Part shown: positions 5,636-13,326 of the stretch, one piece after another
How positions within the stretch are numbered: position 1 is the stretch's first letter
Layout of the letters: each line of letters starts with the position of its first letter
From: Tannerellaceae bacterium
Lineage (GTDB): Bacteria; Bacteroidota; Bacteroidia; Bacteroidales; Tannerellaceae
DNA: 13,326 nt
Direction of reading: 5' to 3'
NCBI GenBank assembly: GCA_031279915.1
Contig: JAITHO010000212.1
Location: forward strand, 1-13,326
Notes under the pieces: model-generated
What the model saw: the letters and a program-made list of their open reading frames with translations, nothing else
Told to the model about the DNA's origin: nothing
The model's database searches: none
Program-made: the position numbers and the translations under genes

Positions 5636-5966
5636 TGAATTACCTTTTGACGCTCTCTCTTCTGTTATAAGGCAGGTTGCGATGGGGCGCTAAAATGGGG
5701 CGGCTGCCCGTGATCCGATTTCAGACTTTTACATAAAACTTAAATGAAATGTTGCAAACCTTACATATAAACTATGGGGTGGATTGAGGTTTGAATCGAA
5801 GGACTTGTAGCATTTTCGGGAACGGTTTTGGATGCGAGTGGGGCTTTTGTACTATTTCTCAGGGATAAGTTATCAACAGTGATTTTTTAGTCCGCTAATG
5901 ACTTTGGCAACAACAATGGTTTTCAAAAAATCGCTGCATTGAAGGGCTCATTGCCACACTTTTACA

Positions 5967-6000
5967 TTGGTATTTTTTGAAATTCTTCTATTTTACTTTG
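5967..6000 (+). promoter_or_regulatory. Weak candidate promoter of the giant T9SS gene
   Basis: TTG (5967-5969) and TTACTTTG (5993-6000, one mismatch to TAnnTTTG) are spaced by 23 bp, about 105 bp upstream of the start codon. Spacing is at the long end and the -7 match is imperfect. Confidence 0.3.
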
Positions 6001-6105
6001 CAACCGTTAATCTCAACTAATGCAGGAACGCATTGGGGATTTCAAATGAAAATGAACACAATCAAATATATCGCTAAACTTTCTTAACTTATACTTTCAG
6101 AGGTT

Positions 6106-9100
6106 ATGGATTACATAGGTAAAACTTTCAACACAAAAATCGCTTGCTTGATACTGCTTGTTTTCTTTACCGTGAAACAGGCGACGGGGCAAACTCATTT
6201 TTATGTGTCGCCAACGGCTATCGCTACCAGCGGCACAGGGTCGGCGGCGACGCCAAGAGCTTTGACGGCCAACATATTTTCGGGATATTCCGGAACGGCC
6301 GTTCTACACATGACCGGCGGAACTTATTCGCTCAACACGAGCATTACGGTACCGGCCGCACTGACAAATCTGGAGGTGACCCGCACCACAGCTGCCGACA
6401 AGCCGGTTATAGACGGACGTAATTCGTCGGGGCTGTTTCTTTCACAACTTAGCTACGGTTCGGCCACGGCGAGCGTGAATTTTAACCATCTGACTTTTCG
6501 TAATTTCAAGGGAAGCGGCTCCAGCGGCCTCATTGTGTCGATGGGAGGCGCTACGGCTAATACAAACTGTTCCGTGATTTTTGATTATGTGATAATCGAA
6601 GGAGCCATTGCAAACAACATAAGGGGAGAGGGATACCTGCTGGGATTCAACGCTACGGGGACGAGCAAGAAGCGCATGGACGTGAAGCATACAACGATTC
6701 GCAACTGCCGCGTGAATCGCATATTCCGCACCGACGGCGCCTCTGAATCGCAGATGACCATAAGCCATTGCAGCGTTTACAATAACCACACGGGCTTATA
6801 CCTCGTTCGCTTGGAAGGCCTGCGCGGAACGGGCGGCTTGAATTTCTTCAACAATACTTTCTCGAACAATACCACCCAGGAGCGATATATCTATATGGCC
6901 TGCCAGGTGCAGAATATTGCTAACAATACCTTCTATCAGTCGGGCGAGGTGAATCTGGCCGGAAATATATCGGGACGGGTGCGAACGGTGTTTATCAACA
7001 ACATTGCCGTGAATCGCATGCCGGCTAACGGGCTGAGGGGACTTCCGACGGTTGGCAGCGACATTTATCTTTATCGCAACATCATCAACGTTGAGAACAA
7101 TATCTTTTACTGCGATGCGGGCAATTCGCCCAGCGACGATCTGACTAATACCTTCGCCTACATATTCGAAACCGGCATCACGGTGTCTAATCCCGATCCG
7201 GGCAAGCAGTATCATGCTTTGCAGAACATGCAGCTCAACTACTGGAACATCAGCCGTGGGGTAAATGTGGCTTCCTATGGATTCTCCTTCACCGACGATC
7301 AGGTGGAGAGCGCCAGGCAAACGCCCTTCACGCTCGGAGCCTACGACAGGCATCTGGAGCTGAAGCACGTTCCGGTAAGCATCTTCATCACTCCCGACAT
7401 GACGCCCAAGAACGTCGACCTCTCGCTTTACATTGCCAATATGCCCGGAACGGGATCGCTCTCCTACACGCCTCCAACGGCAAGCGGCCCACGAGGCAGC
7501 ATGACGCTCAACGGCTCAACGGGACTGGCAAGCCTGACGCCCAACTACGGCGGCGGCAGCGGCTTCCAGTATTTCAACTATCAGGTAGGACAATCGCCCG
7601 CCTATACGGCCACCGGCTCAATAGGCTTGCGTCTGACAACTGCGGCTGCCTTTGACGTTCCGGGAATGGAGAATCTGGCGAATTACAATACTTGCTACGA
7701 TTATATGGGGTCGATAGAGTTCACATCAGAGTACAGATATATGACGAGCTACAAAGGATTAGTCGATCCGTTAACAGGGCTCGACAGTATTACCTCGCCA
7801 CCGCTATCCCCCAATACGAACCATTTGTACGGCTATGCTCCTTCGTATGTTGCCGACCTTGATGGCGACGGATATCCGGAAATTATAGCTCTGGGTAGAC
7901 GAAACTACCCGTTCCCCTCTGGAAGTGCAGAAGCTTATCGGGCACGCATAAGATACCTCTATATTTACGACGGGCAAACAGGGAGGCAGTTGGCCAAGTT
8001 TAATCTCGACATGAAAGATGGCAAATCCGAAAGTTACAATGAAGGCTGGCACCTTAGTCCGGGCACTTTGGCTATTGTTGACGCCGACCGCGACGGCAAT
8101 AAGGAAGCGCTTATAGCTTTCCCGTATGAGGTTGCCGCAAACGAAACGAACTCGACTTATCCAGACAATGCCGTAACGGAAGCCATTCAATATCGCACCA
8201 GATTAATGTCGTATGTATTGAAAAAGCTATCTGCTCCAGTAACGGCTCCAATCCGTAATTCCACTAAGCAGGACGAAGTCCACCATGCCACTCCACAATA
8301 TCCCTGCCACTATTCCATCTCGCTCAATCCGAAATGGACCAACAATGCTTCTGCTCCCGTGCCGAATGACTTCCCACGGTTTACGGCACGTTATCGTAAC
8401 GGAGGACAGAACAATAGCGCGGATCCTGGAAATGCCGCCAACGCTAACATAAATAACCTCATCGACGTGCCTCTTGTGCAAATTGCAGATATCGAAGGCG
8501 ACGGAGAAGCAGAAGTGTATGTGCTGAACAAGGTGTACAGCGCCGTTGACGGTCGGCTGAAGTTTGAACTTGAAGATATGGGGACAGGCACACTGGGAAC
8601 AGGCATCGTGCCGAACTTCGGAACCGATCGGCATATTGCGGCTGCAGATCCAGCCAATTATGGCTATAACGGATACATTCCTTTGGCCTACATATACGAT
8701 ATTGATCTCGACGGACGCTACGAAATCATTGCCGGAGGGAAAATTTATTACGACTTGGATACTGCGAAAAGCGCGACTGCTTCTTCAAACATGCGATATA
8801 AGATACTTAGCATGGCGGGAGTGCCTGATGCGCGTACCGGAGTGGCCGATATCAACGGCGACGGTATTCCCGACGTAGTTACAATAAGGAGAATTAACTC
8901 CCCCAGCGATTTGCGAATCACCGTGTGGGATCCCGGATTCCTTATGCGCGACGCCAACGGAAATGTAGTCCCAAAGTATGCGCCCAATGCGATTACCGGA
9001 TATAACGATAATGCTCCAAGCACATTTACTCCGACAATCATTGCAGATATCACTGTACCGCTCAAAAAGCCAGCCGATGGAACCAATTCATACGTGTTCA

Positions 9101-12100
9101 TAGGCGATATTGATGGGCGCGAACAGATCATTATGGAAGGCGGAGTTGCGAAATCATACCGATTGCCTGAAATAGCAATACTTGGTGGCAACTATAGCTA
9201 TAACACCAATATACATCCAAACGTGAGCGGCATAGCCGCTGCCGACGGCGGACTAAAAACGTCGGGAAGCACAAGCTCCAGCTCACATACCGCATCAGGC
9301 ACTGCCGTGCAGGGCGCTTTGGCTGCCTTCACGTGGGATGCCTCCGCTACAACTCCTGCCACGATGCTCAAGCTCTCATTTCTTATGGAACATATTGACT
9401 TTTCCGGAAACACCGGCTTCACGATGTTTGACTTTGACAACGACGGAATAAATGAGATTTGCTATCGCGACGAAAGAAGCCTGCGCATCATTAAGCCTAT
9501 TAAACCATTTATAGGAATTAACGAAGATGAAACCAATTCCAATGGAGCCATCATTTTCAGACGACCGGTTGCCTCGCGTACCGGATTCGAATATCCGGTT
9601 ATCGCCGACATAGACCGCGACGCTTCCGCAGAAATGCTAACGATATCCTACAACAGGTATATGTATGCCAACGTAGAAAGAAATCTCAACCAGGCAATGG
9701 GCTGGGTATTTGCTGTTGGTAACGGCAGCGGCGACAAGTTCGCTCCGGCATGGCCTGTATGGAACCAATACATGTACGATCCCTTCAAGATTGATCCCTT
9801 CACGATTCAGACGCCGATTGGGAAGGCTCCGAATCGCCTCGACCCCTCCTTCTATTTCACCCGAGAGATTCGGGATAGCATTGGAAACGTCGTGGAGGTG
9901 ATCGACAACTATAATCCTTTCAACGGAACGCTCATCCAGGCTACCCGCATCGACAGCGCGGCTTTCCCCAATTACGAGCCTATTGTCTTCCTGACCGAGG
10001 CTTACATCTGGCCTAATTCCGACCTGAATTACATGCCGAAGATGCGAACCGTTGGAGCTAATCACTTCATCGAAATACGTATCGGCAATAAATCTACCGC
10101 CGAAGCGGCCATTTCCGGACAAACGCCCATTGCCGTTTACAAGAACAGCGCAATCACGCACGAGAACCGTATCATCTCTAAGCCTCTCGCTGCAATGTAT
10201 CCGCCCAATGCCGTGATTGGAACAACGCTGCCGCTGGGCAACTCCTTCATCGTGCGGCCCGGAGTGGATACGACGATATGGATACAAGTTACGGATCCTT
10301 ACGACGCTTATATCGTAAGGCTGGGCGACGACAGCAAGATTATCGACGGCCAGCCAGTATGGCGATTCGGATACAACGGTGGCAAATACGGTACGACGTT
10401 CTCTTGCCCTGAGTTTGCACAAGGGCTGGGCGAATCGGCTAAGGCTTTCCGAGACTGCGACTGGTGCGACCAAACCGTACGGGCCGGACGATTCGACTCG
10501 CATAACGACTATTACACCGTGCAGGAATTTAATACCATCAGCCTCGATGTTCTCGGAAACGATATGCTGCCCAACTATAACACTCCATCTACGCCTTACT
10601 TCCTCAACAATCTCACGCTCTCCGCTTCGCACATTTCCAAGCAACCTACAAGCGGATTCCTTACCTTCAACGGAGTGGCCGGAGCCGGCAGCCGAATCAT
10701 TTATCATCACGACGACCGAGCTCCGCTTGCCGCAAATATCGACTCCTTCCGCTACGTACTCTCTTATTACGACCCCTCTCTGACGATACCTGCTATCGTT
10801 GATGATACTGCTACTGTCTATATATTTATCCTCAAAAGCGCTGCCGGAGGATTCTCCGGATGCTACGGCGCAACGACCACAATCACGCTGCCTAATATTC
10901 CCGTAGGAGTAACCTTCAAATGGTACGACGATGAAACATGGCCCGATTCTATACAGCTCGACGGACGAACACGCATCACCGGCGAAATGTATGCCGACTC
11001 TATCTACTGGCTAAAGCCCATCACTACCAACATCACTACTACCCCCGGAGTCACAGCCGCCGATCTCGCCAAGTACAAAGCCATGAGCTTCCCACGCGGC
11101 AAGCTCACCGTAGCTCTCGTTACGAACACGCCCACCACTACGGTCAAAATGCGATGGACAGGCATAGCCAACAACAAATGGCACGATCCGCGAAACTGGA
11201 TCATGCAGCGAACCGAGGGAGGCAAGCTATACGAATCGCCGGTGAACTTCATCCCCGCCGCATGTACCGACGTGGTGATCCCTGCAGACGTCAACAACTT
11301 CCCTGAGCTCAGCGATCCGGCTATATGCAACGACATTGAGATCAAAGACCGAGCAATGTTCAAGAATCCTCACATGCTGACCTATAATAATGCTAAGGTG
11401 GAGATCAAACTCAAGCCCACAGAGCTCGACCGATTCCTGATGTGGTCAGCTCCGCTCGCAAGCATGTACTCCGGAGACTATCATTACAGAAACACAAGCG
11501 GAATATGGTTTGGAGATTCCTTCATGAATTTCTTCCAACATTCAAATCCCGACAATGCATCAACGGCTGCACTAAACACTTTCACCGCCACCATTGCCAA
11601 CGTTGGCGTTCAGCTACCGCTCGGACAAGCCTTCAACCTCAAGGTGACATCTACCTCATTTACCCGCGACAGCCTGCTACGCTTCCCGCGAGATTATAGC
11701 TCTTACGCTACACCTACAAACCCCAACGTCCCTACTCCGCGCTCGGCCGACAGCCATAAGTTCATCACCCACGGAACAAGCCTCAGCGGAGGAGGAGGAC
11801 GCACCTTCCCCATGACAGTTTACGGCGACCGGCCAAACGGAGCAGCCAACAGGCTCATACAAATCGTCAATCCATACATGGCATACCTCAGCATCGACTC
11901 ATTCGTAACCAATAATACAGCTTTCCAAAGCGGATACTACATCTGGAACGGAGAAGTCGGAGCCGACATAACAGCCAATGCCCTCGACGCTAACAACCGC
12001 CTCGTGGTCAACAATCCCAATGGACTCAACTTCACCCCCGACGGAAAGCCCATGTCGCGCTACATCCCCCCGCTCCAATCCTTCTTCGTTGCAAAAACCA

Positions 12101-12900
12101 ATACGAACGCAAGCATCCCCACCGTCAACATGTCGCCATACTGGACCACCACCGCCCCCGTATCCTCTTATGCCCTCCGAGCATCAGAGCACGTCAAAGC
12201 CGGAGGAGTGCTGTACCTGAAGCTCACCAAAGGAACGCTCAGCGCTCACGCCGCACTGATGCACACGCCCGGAGCCTCCGACTTCGCCTCCGATAAGCAC
12301 GACATGCCCATGGTAACATACAACATCGACGGCGACATGCCCATATCACTCTACACTCTCTCGGCCGATAACGTACCCCTCGTTATCAACAGCAGCAAAT
12401 TCGGCATGAGCGTCGTTAACATAGCCATGATCCTTAAAGATGCAGGCGATTATGTACTGGATTTCTCAGGAATGCACTCCTTTGGATACGACGTTGTCCT
12501 CACCGACAAGCAGCAAGGATACAAGCAAACAGATATCGGCAAAAACTCCAGCTATGCCTTCAGCGTTGCCCGACCCGCCGGACATAGCGGAGCTATATAC
12601 CTGTACGACCGATTCACACTACGATTTACATATACCGGAGCCGGCATCGACTATACCCCAACCGAAACCGCTCCCGCAACAGATCTCTACGTATCCGACA
12701 CAGGCGAATCGCTGCTCGTCAGATCAACCAACGGCCCCATAGCCCTCCTGCAAGTATTCAACACCGCAGGCGCACTGATATACGATAACCCCAACGTTCG
12801 CGACTCCAAGATCAGCATTCGCAAGCCAAGCGGCGGCGCCTACATAGTGAAAGCCATTGTGAACGGAGAAAGCAAGATTGAAAAAATAATAGTTAAATAG
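6106..12900 (+). CDS. Giant T9SS-secreted surface protein with beta-helix and FG-GAP/VCBS-like repeats
   Basis: A 2,264-residue protein. Residues 1-28 are a signal peptide (basic start, ACLILLVFF core, cleavage probably after ATG before QTHF). Residues 30-400 look like a pectate-lyase-type parallel beta-helix, with repeated NNTF and HCSV turns. An Ig/cadherin-like stretch follows (about 415-520). Calcium-binding beta-propeller-type repeats carry DxDxDG-like loops at 584, 659, 795, 865, 915, 1001, 1109 and 1168 (e.g. DLDGDGYPEII, DINGDGIPDVV). A cadherin-like module (NDYYTVQEFNTISLDVLGND) starts near 1465, and a NNKWHDPRNW segment lies at 1689-1698. Residues 2190-2264 form the type A sorting domain (LLQVFNTAGALIYD, GGAYIVKA, end KIEKIIVK), which directs outer-membrane export. 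Anchoring or release is expected. Adhesion or polysaccharide binding is plausible, but no catalytic motif is recognised. The frame is unbroken. It is monocistronic, with a terminator 36 bp after the stop. Confidence 0.92.
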   Translation: MDYIGKTFNTKIACLILLVFFTVKQATGQTHFYVSPTAIATSGTGSAATPRALTANIFSGYSGTAVLHMTGGTYSLNTSITVPAALTNLEVTRTTAADKPVIDGRNSSGLFLSQLSYGSATASVNFNHLTFRNFKGSGSSGLIVSMGGATANTNCSVIFDYVIIEGAIANNIRGEGYLLGFNATGTSKKRMDVKHTTIRNCRVNRIFRTDGASESQMTISHCSVYNNHTGLYLVRLEGLRGTGGLNFFNNTFSNNTTQERYIYMACQVQNIANNTFYQSGEVNLAGNISGRVRTVFINNIAVNRMPANGLRGLPTVGSDIYLYRNIINVENNIFYCDAGNSPSDDLTNTFAYIFETGITVSNPDPGKQYHALQNMQLNYWNISRGVNVASYGFSFTDDQVESARQTPFTLGAYDRHLELKHVPVSIFITPDMTPKNVDLSLYIANMPGTGSLSYTPPTASGPRGSMTLNGSTGLASLTPNYGGGSGFQYFNYQVGQSPAYTATGSIGLRLTTAAAFDVPGMENLANYNTCYDYMGSIEFTSEYRYMTSYKGLVDPLTGLDSITSPPLSPNTNHLYGYAPSYVADLDGDGYPEIIALGRRNYPFPSGSAEAYRARIRYLYIYDGQTGRQLAKFNLDMKDGKSESYNEGWHLSPGTLAIVDADRDGNKEALIAFPYEVAANETNSTYPDNAVTEAIQYRTRLMSYVLKKLSAPVTAPIRNSTKQDEVHHATPQYPCHYSISLNPKWTNNASAPVPNDFPRFTARYRNGGQNNSADPGNAANANINNLIDVPLVQIADIEGDGEAEVYVLNKVYSAVDGRLKFELEDMGTGTLGTGIVPNFGTDRHIAAADPANYGYNGYIPLAYIYDIDLDGRYEIIAGGKIYYDLDTAKSATASSNMRYKILSMAGVPDARTGVADINGDGIPDVVTIRRINSPSDLRITVWDPGFLMRDANGNVVPKYAPNAITGYNDNAPSTFTPTIIADITVPLKKPADGTNSYVFIGDIDGREQIIMEGGVAKSYRLPEIAILGGNYSYNTNIHPNVSGIAAADGGLKTSGSTSSSSHTASGTAVQGALAAFTWDASATTPATMLKLSFLMEHIDFSGNTGFTMFDFDNDGINEICYRDERSLRIIKPIKPFIGINEDETNSNGAIIFRRPVASRTGFEYPVIADIDRDASAEMLTISYNRYMYANVERNLNQAMGWVFAVGNGSGDKFAPAWPVWNQYMYDPFKIDPFTIQTPIGKAPNRLDPSFYFTREIRDSIGNVVEVIDNYNPFNGTLIQATRIDSAAFPNYEPIVFLTEAYIWPNSDLNYMPKMRTVGANHFIEIRIGNKSTAEAAISGQTPIAVYKNSAITHENRIISKPLAAMYPPNAVIGTTLPLGNSFIVRPGVDTTIWIQVTDPYDAYIVRLGDDSKIIDGQPVWRFGYNGGKYGTTFSCPEFAQGLGESAKAFRDCDWCDQTVRAGRFDSHNDYYTVQEFNTISLDVLGNDMLPNYNTPSTPYFLNNLTLSASHISKQPTSGFLTFNGVAGAGSRIIYHHDDRAPLAANIDSFRYVLSYYDPSLTIPAIVDDTATVYIFILKSAAGGFSGCYGATTTITLPNIPVGVTFKWYDDETWPDSIQLDGRTRITGEMYADSIYWLKPITTNITTTPGVTAADLAKYKAMSFPRGKLTVALVTNTPTTTVKMRWTGIANNKWHDPRNWIMQRTEGGKLYESPVNFIPAACTDVVIPADVNNFPELSDPAICNDIEIKDRAMFKNPHMLTYNNAKVEIKLKPTELDRFLMWSAPLASMYSGDYHYRNTSGIWFGDSFMNFFQHSNPDNASTAALNTFTATIANVGVQLPLGQAFNLKVTSTSFTRDSLLRFPRDYSSYATPTNPNVPTPRSADSHKFITHGTSLSGGGGRTFPMTVYGDRPNGAANRLIQIVNPYMAYLSIDSFVTNNTAFQSGYYIWNGEVGADITANALDANNRLVVNNPNGLNFTPDGKPMSRYIPPLQSFFVAKTNTNASIPTVNMSPYWTTTAPVSSYALRASEHVKAGGVLYLKLTKGTLSAHAALMHTPGASDFASDKHDMPMVTYNIDGDMPISLYTLSADNVPLVINSSKFGMSVVNIAMILKDAGDYVLDFSGMHSFGYDVVLTDKQQGYKQTDIGKNSSYAFSVARPAGHSGAIYLYDRFTLRFTYTGAGIDYTPTETAPATDLYVSDTGESLLVRSTNGPIALLQVFNTAGALIYDNPNVRDSKISIRKPSGGAYIVKAIVNGESKIEKIIVK

Positions 12901-12935
12901 TTAAATAACTTAGCGCCGCTTACCTATGTGTTAGA

Positions 12936-12977
12936 GAGCCGGAGGAATTGCGAAACTACCTCCGGCTCCTTTTTTTA
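12936..12977 (+). terminator. Intrinsic terminator of the giant T9SS gene
   Basis: GAGCCGGAGG (12936-12945) pairs perfectly with CCTCCGGCTC (12959-12968) over 10 bp around a 13-base loop, followed by C and a T-run. Confidence 0.93.
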
Positions 12978-12988
12978 TCCCAATCTGC

Positions 12989-13052
12989 CATTCCCGCATA
13001 AGAAAGTATGTCATTCCCGCGAAGGCGGGAATGACTTATTTGGGCAGGCATA
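12989..13052. repeat. Dispersed repeat, copy C (most complete)
   Basis: The left half (12989-13020) matches copy B at 30/32 and the right half (13022-13052) matches copy A at 28/31. The centre is a perfect 11-bp inverted repeat, GTCATTCCCGC (13010-13020) and GCGGGAATGAC (13025-13035), around a GAAG loop. The right end is TTTGGGCAGGC. This copy appears to be the parent form from which A and B are truncated or altered. Confidence 0.85.
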
Positions 13053-13078
13053 ATGACCTTTGGGGACATTTAGCATCC

Positions 13079-13326
13079 TGTATTTAATAGGTACAAGATC
13101 TCTCCACTGTGGAGAAGGTATGTGTTTAACAGTTGCAATATCTCTCCACTATGGAGAAGGCATATACTTAATAGTTGAGAGGTCTTTCCACTATGGAGAA
13201 AGCATGTACTTAGTAGTTACATGGTCTCTCCACTATGGAGAAAGCATGTACTTAATAGTTGCAAGGTCTCTCCATTGTGGAGAAAGCATGTGTTTAACAG
13301 TTGCCATGTCTCTCCACTGTGGAGAA
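13079..13326. repeat. Tandem array 3: exact 42-bp period, palindromic core
   Basis: Cores of the type TCTCCACTGTGGAGA start at 13101, 13143, 13185, 13227, 13269 and 13311, exactly 42 bp apart. Arms are 6-7 bp around a one- or three-base centre (CTG or CTA). The linker (AAGCATGTACTTAATAGTTG and variants such as TGTTTAACAGTTG) is conserved, so this is a tandem repeat, not CRISPR. A half unit (about 13079-13100) precedes the first core, and the array runs off the window end. Unlike arrays 1 and 2, there is no long T-run. Confidence 0.95.

Larger units (their letters stand above)
5441..6105. other. Non-coding region between array 2 and the giant gene
   Basis: No convincing gene on either strand. 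It contains a 20-bp palindrome (5520-5539), dispersed-repeat copy B (5564-5635), two copies of ATGGGGCG (5682-5689 and 5695-5702), a single DnaA-box-like TTATCAACA (5870-5878), and a 13-codon open frame (6046-6087). Upstream control signals of the giant gene presumably lie in the AT-rich last 200 bp. Confidence 0.6.

Noticed and set aside
5870..5878. DnaA-box-like TTATCAACA as a sign of a replication origin
   Set aside because: Single site with one mismatch, no cluster of boxes, no dnaA/dnaN/gidA neighbours.
9637..10710. Long - strand open frame (357 codons) opposite the giant gene
   Set aside because: Lies wholly within a well-supported domain-bearing coding sequence and resembles no protein family; it is a codon-composition shadow.
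4950..13052. Insertion sequence bounded by the dispersed repeats A/B and C around the giant gene
   Set aside because: No transposase or target duplication is visible, and repeat copies are partial and unlike true terminal inverted repeats.
13079..13326. CRISPR-like array of palindromic repeats
   Set aside because: The sequence between cores is conserved, not unique, and no cas gene is present; the same holds for the other two arrays.

Overview
The window looks like a piece of a Bacteroidales (Bacteroidota) chromosome. Three things point there: a 2,264-residue secreted protein with a type IX secretion (T9SS) C-terminal sorting domain, promoters with the Bacteroidota -7 element TAnnTTTG, and starts without Shine-Dalgarno sequences. 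I cannot name a genus. All recognisable genes lie on the + strand.

Layout. 1-165 is a tandem array of 41-bp units with a perfect palindromic core, ending in an aberrant unit (166-200). 287-3044 is a probable three-gene envelope operon: an exported flavodoxin-like protein, D-alanine--D-alanine ligase (ddl), and a PlsC-type acyltransferase whose start overlaps the end of ddl; an intrinsic terminator follows. 3182-4201 encodes a membrane-anchored AraC-type regulator with its own promoter. 4273-4802 is a type II toxin-antitoxin pair (small acidic antitoxin, RelE/ParE-type toxin) with its own promoter and terminator. 4868-6105 is a 1.2-kb stretch with no convincing gene, packed with repeats: a ten-unit 40/41-bp array, two copies of a dispersed palindromic repeat, a hairpin and a near-perfect 20-bp palindrome. 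6106-12900 is the giant T9SS substrate (signal peptide, parallel beta-helix, calcium-binding beta-propeller repeats, cadherin-like module, sorting domain), closed by a strong terminator. 12989-13326 holds a third dispersed-repeat copy and a third array, with an exact 42-bp period, running off the window.

How it fits together. ddl makes the D-Ala-D-Ala dipeptide of peptidoglycan and the acyltransferase probably works in phospholipid synthesis, so the first operon is envelope housekeeping. The giant protein is probably displayed on the surface or released. The most unusual signal is not a gene: three intergenic arrays differ in sequence but share one design, a short palindrome repeated every 40-42 bp. 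Two of them also share a T-run and a GAGACG-(C/T)CA element, which suggests one class of array with changing core sequences.
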